A stretch of DNA of 5,297 bases from Clostridia bacterium (GTDB taxonomy: Bacteria; Bacillota; Clostridia; UBA1381), in NCBI GenBank assembly GCA_017521775.1, contig JAFXBO010000147.1, forward strand, positions 1 to 5,297, in the 5' to 3' direction. Positions within the stretch are counted from its first letter, which is position 1. Each line of letters starts with the position of its first letter. Below, one piece after another: positions 1 through 5,297 of the stretch. The notes beneath the pieces are model-generated. The model was not told the origin of the DNA. It worked only from the letters and a program-made list of their open reading frames with translations, and did not search any database. A program made the position numbers and the translations under genes.

Positions 1-1
1 A

Positions 2-1162
2 TTCAGTAAAAAACAACTTGAGTATTGGAGACTGGCAAATCATAGATGGAATATCAAGCAGGGTGCAACAAGAAGTGGTAAAACATTCTTAGATTATTAT
101 CTCATTCCTAAAAGAATTTTGGATTGCAAGGGAAATGGTCTTATTGTTCTTCTGGGAAACACAAGAGGAACTCTTAACAGAAATGTTTTAGAGCCTATGA
201 GAAATATCTGGGGAAAGGAATTAGTTGGGAACATTGGTGCAGACAACACTGTGAATATGTTTGGAAGAAAAGTTCACACACTCGGAGCAGACAAGGTCAC
301 TCAGGTGCAGAAGCTTCAGGGAGCAGGCATTGAATATTGCTATGGTGATGAGGTTACCACATGGAATGAAGAAGTCTTTGCAATGCTCAAATCCCGACTT
401 GATAAACCAAATTCTTTGTTTGATGGTACTTGTAATCCTGATTCACCAAACCACTGGTTAAAAAAGTTTTTGGATAGCGATGCAGATATATTCCTGCAGC
501 ATTACACAATAGATGACAACCCTTTTAACAGTCCTGAGTTTGTAAAAAACTTAAAGAAAGAATATTTCGGAACTGTATATTATGACCGTTTTATTCTTGG
601 GGAATGGGCTGCAGCAGAGGGGCTTGTTTACCCTATGTTTTCTCCCGAAAAACATATTGTTAATGAGTGTGAAGATAACAATGGAGAGTTTTATGTATCT
701 ATTGACTATGGGACAAACAATCCGACATCTATGGGGTTATGGCACAAAAATACGGGTATTGCAACAAGAGTAAGTGAGTATTATTACGACAGCAAAAAAA
801 CTATGCACCAACTTACTGATGAGGAATACTATGAGGCGTTGGAGAATCTTGTGGGAGAGAGAAAAATCAGATATGTCATTGTTGACCCCTCTGCTGCAAG
901 CTTTATAACAACCATTAAAAGACACGGAAAGTTTATTGTCAAAAAAGCAGATAACAGGGTTTTGGATGGCATAAGGTTTTGCTCTACACTGCTTTCTAAA
1001 AACAAACTAAAAATTCATTCTTCCTGCAGTGATATTATCAGAGAATTCGGGGCATATCGATGGGACAATGAGGCAGTTGAGGATACAGTGATTAAGCAAA
1101 ACGACCATGCTATGGACGATATGAGATATTTTTGTCAGACTGTTATGAGAAAAGAAAGATAG
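2..1162 (+). CDS. terL: Phage terminase large subunit (5' partial)
   Basis: This is the DNA-packaging motor ATPase and nuclease that docks on the portal and cuts concatemeric phage DNA. The frame is open from base 2 with no stop, so the real start lies before the window; the TTG at 119 is internal and not a start. About 386 residues are visible. A Q-motif-like SKKQLEYW comes first, then the Walker A motif GATRSGKT at bases 62-85. Walker B ends in YCYGDE, with Asp-Glu at 347-352. The coupling motif TCNPDSP is at 428-448. The C-terminal RNase H-like nuclease shows acidic residues in SIDYG (Asp at 704-706), IVDPS (Asp at 884-886) and DHAMDD (1103-1120). These motifs in this order are diagnostic of the Terminase_3/PBSX-like type. 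Such proteins are usually a little over 400 residues, so perhaps 30-40 residues are missing. The portal gene follows 16 bases later. Confidence 0.95.
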   Translation, partial: FSKKQLEYWRLANHRWNIKQGATRSGKTFLDYYLIPKRILDCKGNGLIVLLGNTRGTLNRNVLEPMRNIWGKELVGNIGADNTVNMFGRKVHTLGADKVTQVQKLQGAGIEYCYGDEVTTWNEEVFAMLKSRLDKPNSLFDGTCNPDSPNHWLKKFLDSDADIFLQHYTIDDNPFNSPEFVKNLKKEYFGTVYYDRFILGEWAAAEGLVYPMFSPEKHIVNECEDNNGEFYVSIDYGTNNPTSMGLWHKNTGIATRVSEYYYDSKKTMHQLTDEEYYEALENLVGERKIRYVIVDPSAASFITTIKRHGKFIVKKADNRVLDGIRFCSTLLSKNKLKIHSSCSDIIREFGAYRWDNEAVEDTVIKQNDHAMDDMRYFCQTVMRKER

Positions 1163-1167
1163 AAAGG
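1161..1167 (+). promoter_or_regulatory. Ribosome binding site for the portal gene
   Basis: AGAAAGG begins within the terminase stop codon and lies 11 bases before the TTG at 1179. It supports this non-ATG start over the next in-frame ATG at 1230, which has no comparable site. Confidence 0.6.
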
Positions 1168-1178
1168 ATTGGTGCCGT

Positions 1179-2516
1179 TTGAAAAGAATTTCTGGTTTAT
1201 TCAGAAAAAAAGATTTTGAGGGTTCCATTATGCCATTATCACAAATGTCTAAAGCAATCTCCGAATGGAGCTCATTATATGAGGGTAAGCCATATAAAGA
1301 CACAGAGAATAGCCTAAATATTGCTGCGGGAATTTGTTCTGAGCTTGCAAGGCTTACTACTATTGAATTTTCTTCTGAAATAAGTGGTGGGTCAAGAGCA
1401 GAATACCTAAACAGACAATATCAAAGGGTGATTGCAAAGTCAAGAAACTTTGTGGAACACGCCTGTGCAGAGGGTGGAGTTATTCTAAAGCCCTATCTTC
1501 ATAATAATGAAATCTATGTAAGCATAGTTTTAGCTGAGTCATTCTATCCGACTGACTTTGGTGCTGATGGGGAAATTTATGGTGGAGTGTTTTTCGAGAG
1601 TTTTGAAAAAAATGGATACTATTACACAAGACTTGAAGAACATAAATTAAGAGATGGCAGATGCATCATAAGAAATTCTGCATATAAGAGTAAATTCAAA
1701 AATGTACTTGGAAAAGAGATATGTCTTGGAGAAGTTTCTAAATGGTCAGGGTTAGAGCCTGAATGCATCATTGAAAATATAAAAAGACCGCTATTTGTTT
1801 ATTTTAAGATGCCTTTGGCAAACACAGTTGATGCAAATTCGCCATTGGGCGTATCTGTTTTTTCAAGAGCAGTTAATTTGATTAAGGATGCAAATACACA
1901 ATATAAAAATTTGCTGTGGGAATTTGAAAGTGGAAAAAGGGCGTTATATCTTGATGAGTGTGCTATCCGTCAGGATGAGGACGACAATCCTCTAATCCCT
2001 GACAGAAGATTATATAAGATGCTTTCAACAGGTGATGATACCCTATTTGAGGATTGGACACCGTCTATAAGGCAGACAGAGTATTTAGAAGGTCTTGACA
2101 GAATTCTAAGAAGTATTGAATTTAATTGTGGTCTTGCTTATGGAACCTTATCTAACTTACAATATTCCGATAAAACTGCAGAGGAAATCAAAGCATCAAA
2201 GCAAAGAAGCTATGCTACTGTTTGCGATATTCAGAACTCTTTAAAGAAGGCATTTTGTGAGCTTTTAGAGGTTTTTGATATTTATGTTGATATCTATGAT
2301 TTGGCTCCAAGAGGAAAGTTTAGTGTTTCATTCAATTTCGATGATAGTATAATATGCGACAGAACCACAGAATTCTCAGAAAGAATGTCACTTGTTGACA
2401 AGGGGATTATTGCTCCCTGGGAAATGCGTGTATGGTATATGAATGAAGAGCCTGAGACAGCAAAACAGAGGATAGGTGAAATAAATGAAATACAGTTGTG
2501 CAACACTTTGGCATAA
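1179..2516 (+). CDS. Phage portal protein, A118-like family
   Basis: The portal is the dodecameric ring at one capsid vertex through which DNA enters and leaves and on which the terminase docks. The product is 445 residues, slightly short for A118/SPP1-type portals. Recognisable segments are the N-terminal EWSSLYEGKPY and SLNIAAGICSELARLTTIEF (residues 29-64), a mid-protein NSPLGVSVFSRAVNLIKDAN (220-239), and GLAYGTLS followed by KTAEEIKASKQRSYATV (318-348). The last segment is a hallmark of the A118 portal family and probably belongs to the long stem/crown helix region. The C-terminus has the usual FSERMSLVDKGIIAPWEMR pattern (399-417). The start is TTG, chosen because of the upstream AGAAAGG and the basic MKRISGLFRKK N-terminus. 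The end overlaps the next gene by 32 bases, implying translational coupling. Family assignment comes from pattern memory, not a search. Confidence 0.92.
   Translation: MKRISGLFRKKDFEGSIMPLSQMSKAISEWSSLYEGKPYKDTENSLNIAAGICSELARLTTIEFSSEISGGSRAEYLNRQYQRVIAKSRNFVEHACAEGGVILKPYLHNNEIYVSIVLAESFYPTDFGADGEIYGGVFFESFEKNGYYYTRLEEHKLRDGRCIIRNSAYKSKFKNVLGKEICLGEVSKWSGLEPECIIENIKRPLFVYFKMPLANTVDANSPLGVSVFSRAVNLIKDANTQYKNLLWEFESGKRALYLDECAIRQDEDDNPLIPDRRLYKMLSTGDDTLFEDWTPSIRQTEYLEGLDRILRSIEFNCGLAYGTLSNLQYSDKTAEEIKASKQRSYATVCDIQNSLKKAFCELLEVFDIYVDIYDLAPRGKFSVSFNFDDSIICDRTTEFSERMSLVDKGIIAPWEMRVWYMNEEPETAKQRIGEINEIQLCNTLA
2474..2479 (+). promoter_or_regulatory. Ribosome binding site for the small gene at 2485
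   Basis: AGGTGA sits 5 bases before the ATG at 2485, inside the 3' end of the portal gene. It supports a start within the portal coding sequence. Confidence 0.5.
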
Positions 2517-2793
2517 ACTGCCTGGTGGAAATTATAAAAGAATATTATTTGACCGTGTGCTGATAACAAAAAAAAGAGGTGCAAATATAGGTGGTTCGGT
2601 TGTTGACAGCCAGAACTCAATGAGGGCAAGGATATTTTTGCCTTCAAAAATTGATATATCAATTGGTGATATGATATTTGATGGGTATGAGGCCAGCTTG
2701 TCACCCACACCTGATGCATATATCATTAAAGAAATTAAAGAGAATTTCAGCACAAGTGCTAATTTAAGACATTACAATATTATGTGTGTCTGA
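2485..2793 (+). CDS. Small phage structural protein, DUF6751-like; candidate head-closure (stopper) protein
   Basis: The product is 102 residues with no membrane segment or signal peptide. It reads as mostly short beta strands: ATLWHKL, YKRILFDRVLIT, SMRARIFLP, a GD-M-IFDG turn (residues 61-67), then DAYIIKEIKENF and a terminal LRHYNIMCV. A Tyr-Lys-Arg strand, a residue pair like RGAN, an IFLP strand, a GD turn and a final arm-like HY/HW strand form the pattern I associate with DUF6751 proteins found in Firmicutes prophages near head-tail connector genes. SPP1 gp16-type stoppers are similar small beta-barrels, so head closure is the likeliest role, but this is inference. The ATG has an AGGTGA site and the gene overlaps the portal end by 32 bases. 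It lies between portal and scaffold, where many relatives carry a MuF-type minor head gene. An 8-A run at 2568-2575 is within the frame. It could also be an unrelated minor head protein. Confidence 0.6.
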   Translation: MKYSCATLWHKLPGGNYKRILFDRVLITKKRGANIGGSVVDSQNSMRARIFLPSKIDISIGDMIFDGYEASLSPTPDAYIIKEIKENFSTSANLRHYNIMCV

Positions 2794-2803
2794 TTTTTAA
2801 ATC

Positions 2804-2809
2804 GGGAGG
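2804..2809 (+). promoter_or_regulatory. Ribosome binding site fixing the scaffold start
   Basis: GGGAGG is the strongest Shine-Dalgarno match in the window and lies 7 bases before GTG 2817. It decides the start. The upstream in-frame GTG at 2784 would place this site inside the coding sequence, and the overlapping ATG at 2815 opens only a short out-of-frame stretch. Confidence 0.75.
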
Positions 2810-2816
2810 TGAAAAT

Positions 2817-3209
2817 GTGGATAGAGAATTTTTGGAATCGCTTGGGATTGCAGATGAAAACATTGAATTAATAATAAGAAGAGCCGATGATGAAATATCA
2901 AAGGAAAGGCTTATTAATTCTGCACAGAACGAGTTATCAAAAAGAGGCGTTAAAAATGTAAATGCTGCTATGAAGCTTTTGGATATTGAGGGGATAGAAC
3001 CTGATAATCTTGTGCAAAAAATTGACGATTTTGCAGTTGAGAATGATTTCTTATTTGAAAACAACTCTCCTAAGCCTGTTTTTTCGAGCAATGTGTCATC
3101 TCCAAAAGAGAGTGGTGTCACAAAGGAAGAATTTTCAAAAATGGGATATATCGAAAGGTTAAAGCTATTTAACGAAAATCCCGATAATTATAGACAATTA
3201 ACAGAGTAA
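2817..3209 (+). CDS. Phage scaffolding protein (short, GP20-like)
   Basis: This is a putative internal scaffold that guides capsid protein into a procapsid and is then lost or degraded. The product is 130 residues from the GTG start at 2817. The N-terminus REFLESLGIADENIELIIRR resembles the LGL-(S/T)-DEQI opening of Phage_GP20 scaffolds. Residues 48-80 contain the NAAMKLLDIEGI...LVQKIDDF...FLF block that follows the coiled coil in that family. A low-complexity linker rich in Ser, Pro and Asn (about 82-100) leads to a C-terminal TKEEFSKMGYIERLKLF (102-118) followed by NPDNYRQL, the usual capsid-contacting tail of such scaffolds. Its place just before the capsid gene fits. The long coiled coil typical of GP20 proteins (usually around 180 residues or more) is nearly absent. 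The protein is highly charged and has no cysteine or tryptophan. Confidence 0.78.
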   Translation: MDREFLESLGIADENIELIIRRADDEISKERLINSAQNELSKRGVKNVNAAMKLLDIEGIEPDNLVQKIDDFAVENDFLFENNSPKPVFSSNVSSPKESGVTKEEFSKMGYIERLKLFNENPDNYRQLTE

Positions 3210-3214
3210 AAATT

Positions 3215-3223
3215 GAAAGGAAG
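3215..3223 (+). promoter_or_regulatory. Ribosome binding site for the major capsid gene
   Basis: GAAAGGAAG lies in the 22-base gap after the scaffold stop, and its AAGGA core is 10 bases before the ATG at 3232. A strong site with an ATG start fits the high copy number of capsid protein. Confidence 0.6.
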
Positions 3224-3231
3224 TATTTTTT

Positions 3232-4245
3232 ATGTCAACAAAAATTAATGATTTAGTTAATCCAATGGTAATGGCAGATGCCATTTCTGCTAAAATAAGT
3301 AAAAAGATTGTGGTTTCTCCATTTGCAAAAATTGATGAATCACTATCAGGAGTTCCGGGAGACACAGTATATGTTCCTCAATACAGCTATATCGGAGATG
3401 CAGATGATATCGCAGAGGGTGCTGAGGTTGGAACATCAAAGCTTGTTGCTTCAACAACTAAAGCAACTATTAAAAAGGCAATGAAGGCAGTTGAACTTAC
3501 AGACGAGGCTGTTTTATCAGGTTATGGCAACCCTGTTGGTGAAACAAGCAATCAGCTTGCTGCGGCGATTGCTGCAAAGGTTGATGCAGATGCTATGGAA
3601 GCTTTGCAACAGGCAAAACTTTCATATGATTCAACAGACGCTCAAATCAATTATGACGATATAGTTGACGCTATTGATGTTTTCGAGGAAGAGGCTAATT
3701 CTGAAAAGGTTATGTTTGTTCATCCAAAACAGCTTACTCAATTAAGACATGATGATAACTTTATTTCTGCTGATAAATACCCTGCAGCAGTTGTTATGAC
3801 AGGTGAAATTGGTATGATTGCAAACACAAGAATTGTGCCATCTAAGAGAGTGCCTTTGAATAAGGATTTGCCTGAAAGATATGAATTTTGCAGTGCAAAT
3901 GATGCAGATGCAGTTTTGATTGTTGAAGGTGAATCAGCACAAACAGATGAAGTTTTGTTATCTGATGTAGTAGAAGATTTACCAAATGCAAAGGCAGGAG
4001 AATATGTTAAGCTTATGGATCCGGTTGATGCAGGAGCATACTACATAAATCCGATTGTTAAGATAGAAACTGACTCTGAAATTCAGGATGAAGCACCTGC
4101 TTTAACTATCTACATTAAGAGAGACACAAATGTTGAGGCTCAAAGAGAAAGCTTGAGAAGAGTGACAGATATTTCTGTTGACAAGCTTTACACAGTTGCT
4201 TTGTCAAATACTGCAAAGGTTGTTTTGGCGAAGTTTAAGAAATAA
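3232..4245 (+). CDS. Major capsid protein, N4-gp56 family (HK97 fold)
   Basis: This is the shell-forming protein of the phage head. The product is 337 residues. The N-terminus INDLVNPMVMADAISAKI (5-22), the PGDTVYVPQYSYIGDADDIAEG block (42-63) and KATIKKAMKAVELTDEAVLSG (77-97), then NPVGETSNQLAAAIAAKVDAD (100-120), are the classic E-loop and spine-helix features of N4-gp56 family capsids. VMFVHPKQLTQLRHDDNF (160-177) is the conserved P-domain strand and helix. The C-terminus LTIYIKRDTNVEAQRES (291-307) and DKLYTVALSNTAKVV (317-331) matches the family end. Between about residues 206 and 288 it appears longer than typical members, with an acidic stretch. There is no obvious protease domain or protease cleavage region, consistent with a separate scaffold instead of a delta domain. 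The strong ribosome site and ATG support this start. Confidence 0.93.
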   Translation: MSTKINDLVNPMVMADAISAKISKKIVVSPFAKIDESLSGVPGDTVYVPQYSYIGDADDIAEGAEVGTSKLVASTTKATIKKAMKAVELTDEAVLSGYGNPVGETSNQLAAAIAAKVDADAMEALQQAKLSYDSTDAQINYDDIVDAIDVFEEEANSEKVMFVHPKQLTQLRHDDNFISADKYPAAVVMTGEIGMIANTRIVPSKRVPLNKDLPERYEFCSANDADAVLIVEGESAQTDEVLLSDVVEDLPNAKAGEYVKLMDPVDAGAYYINPIVKIETDSEIQDEAPALTIYIKRDTNVEAQRESLRRVTDISVDKLYTVALSNTAKVVLAKFKK

Positions 4246-4249
4246 TGCT

Positions 4250-4255
4250 GAAAGG
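4250..4255 (+). promoter_or_regulatory. Ribosome binding site for the tail-terminator-like gene
   Basis: GAAAGG lies 11 bases before the ATG at 4267, in the 21-base gap after the capsid stop. Its spacing is slightly long and the match moderate. Confidence 0.45.
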
Positions 4256-4266
4256 TATATAGATAT

Positions 4267-4659
4267 ATGACAGTTGATTATTTAATTAAATTATTTAAGA
4301 ACTGTGAATATATCAAGGACTTTGAACTGGATGCCGGATTTCTTTCGGACAAAGTGAATTCGGTGTCCGTTGTGCCTGACGGTGATGAGGAAATAATAAG
4401 AGAATATGCAGATGGAGCAAAGATTAAGGGGTATAGATTTTCGTTAATTATTAGACTGCCATCTTTAATGGGAAATAACTTGCAGAATTTAAAGTTACTT
4501 GAGAATATCTCTGGGTGGATTTCCTCTGTCACCCCATCAGGACGAATGGAGGGTGTTCCTCTTAGGATAAGTGTTGTTCAAGGGGCAACCCTCTATGAAG
4601 ATAATATCCACAGTTTGAAATACATAATAAAATGCAGGTTTAGTTATCTGCAGGAATAG
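4267..4659 (+). CDS. Tail terminator / minor capsid-like protein
   Basis: The product is 130 residues and probably the small ring protein that caps the tail tube and joins it to the head connector. The N-terminal helix VDYLIKLFKNC is followed by a strand-rich region. YRFSLIIRLPS (56-66) is followed by LQNLKLLENISGWISS (72-87), the edge strand plus helix arrangement of tail-terminator folds. PLRISVVQGATLYEDNIHSLKYIIKCRFSYLQE (98-130) matches the end I recognise in Firmicutes phage Minor_capsid_3-like and tail-terminator proteins, where a loop ending in a Tyr leads to a final arm of form (R/K)Y-x-I-x-C-R-x-x-Y. It is the only gene between capsid and tail tube, which fits a terminator. The assignment is by fold pattern and position; a general minor capsid label would also be fair. 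Confidence 0.72.
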   Translation: MTVDYLIKLFKNCEYIKDFELDAGFLSDKVNSVSVVPDGDEEIIREYADGAKIKGYRFSLIIRLPSLMGNNLQNLKLLENISGWISSVTPSGRMEGVPLRISVVQGATLYEDNIHSLKYIIKCRFSYLQE

Positions 4660-4663
4660 GAGA
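4658..4663 (+). promoter_or_regulatory. Ribosome binding site for the tail tube gene
   Basis: AGGAGA overlaps the upstream stop codon and lies 6 bases before the ATG at 4670. This near-ideal site suits a highly expressed tail protein. Confidence 0.7.
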
Positions 4664-4669
4664 AATATA

Positions 4670-5155
4670 ATGAATAAAATTTCAAAGAGAAGCGAAAAGG
4701 TTGCTTTTTTTAGCACAGATTCAAAGAATAATTCATTTTCAAGAATGTGTGGATTTACTGAATTTACGGTAAGTAAAAATCCTGTTGAATATTCGAGAAA
4801 ATATATTGATGAACAGACTGAGAGAAGTGATGTTGTTGCATATGCACCATCAATCAGTTATAGTTTTGATAAGTTTTCAGATGATTTGGTTCATAAGGAG
4901 TTTATTAATATATCCGACAACGAAATAGTTGGAAGTGACGCAACAAGAGACATTGTTATTGTTGATTTTTCTACTGATGGAGATATTAAGAATGCGATTT
5001 GCAGAAAGTGGACTATAATCCCTGACAGTGAGGGTAAGGATTCAAATACATATACATATTCAGGTACACTAAAGGCTAATGGGGAAATCATTTCGGGAAC
5101 CGTAGTGTCAAGTGATAACTGGCAGACCTGTACATTTTTAGAAAACGATGAGTAA
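4670..5155 (+). CDS. Major tail tube protein
   Basis: This protein polymerises as stacked hexamer rings to form the tail tube through which DNA is delivered. The product is 161 residues. The most telling segment is GFTEFTVSKNPVEYSRKY (28-45), then IDEQTERSDVVAYAPSISYS (46-65), and FD. It closely matches the KNP-x-EY-S-R-(K/Q)-Y-(I/V)-DE...SDVVGYSPSI pattern of tail tube proteins in Clostridia and other Firmicutes phages. The rest alternates strands: RDIVIVDFST (93-102), CRKWTIIPDS (111-120), NTYTYSGTLKANGEIISGTV (126-145), then WQTCTF. The alternating strands fit the tail-tube beta-sandwich. It starts with a strong ribosome site right after the terminator-like gene and ends by overlapping the Gp15-family gene by 8 bases. 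There is no sign of a C-terminal immunoglobulin-like decoration domain. Confidence 0.87.
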   Translation: MNKISKRSEKVAFFSTDSKNNSFSRMCGFTEFTVSKNPVEYSRKYIDEQTERSDVVAYAPSISYSFDKFSDDLVHKEFINISDNEIVGSDATRDIVIVDFSTDGDIKNAICRKWTIIPDSEGKDSNTYTYSGTLKANGEIISGTVVSSDNWQTCTFLENDE

Positions 5156-5297
5156 GCCTTTTTGCATATTGCCACAAAGTGTAGTTATTGAAGATAAGGC
5201 TTATGAAATAAACACAGACTTCAGAGTCTGGGCAGAAATATGTGATTATATAGAAAGCGATAAATTTTCCTATGAAGAAAAAATATTAAAGCTTTTG
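5148..5297 (+). CDS. Bacteriophage Gp15-family protein (3' partial)
   Basis: The ATG at 5148 overlaps the tail tube stop by 8 bases (ATGAGTAA) and the frame stays open to the window end, giving 50 residues. The segment VIEDKAYEINTDFRVWAEIC (13-32) is the hallmark opening of the phage Gp15 family: a short hairpin, then Y-x-INTDFR-x-W, followed by a helix, here ending in EEKILKLL. Full members are about 180-200 residues, so about three quarters is missing. In A118-like phages this gene sits between tail tube and tape measure. That is the slot of the lambda gpG-type tape-measure chaperones, so a chaperone role is an inference from position. The upstream ribosome site is weak, so translation probably depends on coupling to the tail tube gene. 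Confidence 0.85.
   Translation, partial: MSKPFCILPQSVVIEDKAYEINTDFRVWAEICDYIESDKFSYEEKILKLL

Noticed and set aside
119..121. TTG as a start for the terminase
   Set aside because: The Walker A motif lies upstream at 62-85 in the same open frame, so a start at 119 would remove the ATPase P-loop. The gene simply runs off the left edge.
2568..2575. Run of eight A residues, a possible frameshift site
   Set aside because: The frame is intact to a sensible C-terminus and no useful overlapping frame follows. The same holds for the A7 run near 1203, early in the portal gene.
2649..2664. Perfect 16-base palindrome AATTGATATATCAATT
   Set aside because: It lies wholly within coding sequence for KIDISI in an AT-rich region, where such palindromes arise by chance, and no related copy was seen elsewhere in the window. 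An operator role is not supported.
2294..2719. Open frame of 141 codons on the minus strand
   Set aside because: It is antisense to the portal end and the small gene after it, has no convincing protein pattern, and both sense genes are well supported. It is a shadow frame.
2784..2786. GTG as an upstream start for the scaffold
   Set aside because: It would put the strong GGGAGG site inside the gene, overlap the previous gene, and add an N-terminus unlike the family. GTG 2817 is better placed.
2780..3121. Open frame of 113 codons on the minus strand
   Set aside because: It mirrors the scaffold gene. Its Ser/Phe-rich composition is what the reverse complement of an acidic, AT-rich gene gives.
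4688..4711. Weak hairpin followed by a T run, resembling an intrinsic terminator
   Set aside because: The stem is only about six pairs including a wobble, with a nine-base loop, and it sits just inside the tail tube gene. Termination there would block an essential structural gene.
1..5297. Search for CRISPR arrays, tRNAs, insertion sequences, defence or toxin-antitoxin genes
   Set aside because: No direct repeats with spacers, cloverleaf sequences, transposase motifs or non-structural genes were seen. The window is fully occupied by phage packaging, head and tail genes.

Overview
This window is a piece of a tailed-phage or prophage morphogenesis operon. All eight genes lie on the + strand, tightly packed, and cover essentially the whole window. 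The DNA is AT-rich by eye. Translation starts follow purine-rich Shine-Dalgarno sites, and TTG and GTG starts are used alongside ATG. Together with protein resemblances to phages of low-GC Gram-positive bacteria, this points to a Clostridia/Firmicutes host. No host gene, integrase or attachment site is visible, so phage versus prophage cannot be decided. The long non-contractile (siphovirus) tail is inferred from the A118-like gene order.

The layout runs from DNA packaging to tail. Positions 2-1162 hold the terminase large subunit, missing its N-terminus at the window edge. Positions 1179-2516 hold the portal protein (A118-like). Positions 2485-2793 hold a small beta-rich protein resembling DUF6751, a candidate head-closure or stopper protein. 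Positions 2817-3209 hold a short scaffolding protein. Positions 3232-4245 hold the major capsid protein of the N4-gp56 type (HK97 fold). Positions 4267-4659 hold a tail-terminator or minor-capsid-like protein. Positions 4670-5155 hold the major tail tube protein. Positions 5148 to the end hold the first 50 residues of a phage Gp15-family protein, which normally precedes the tape-measure gene.

The products work as one assembly line. Capsid protein assembles on the scaffold around the portal. Terminase pumps DNA through the portal. The small connector proteins seal the head and cap the tail tube. Gaps between genes are at most about 23 bases and several genes overlap, so the block is probably a single late transcript. 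No promoter or intrinsic terminator is convincing inside it.

I see no unknown defence system or other exotic element. The points worth a second look are in the head-tail connector set. There is no MuF-type minor head gene between portal and scaffold. Only one small gene lies between capsid and tail tube. The stopper-like gene sits before the scaffold instead of after the capsid. The scaffold is unusually short, and the capsid appears to carry an acidic insertion.
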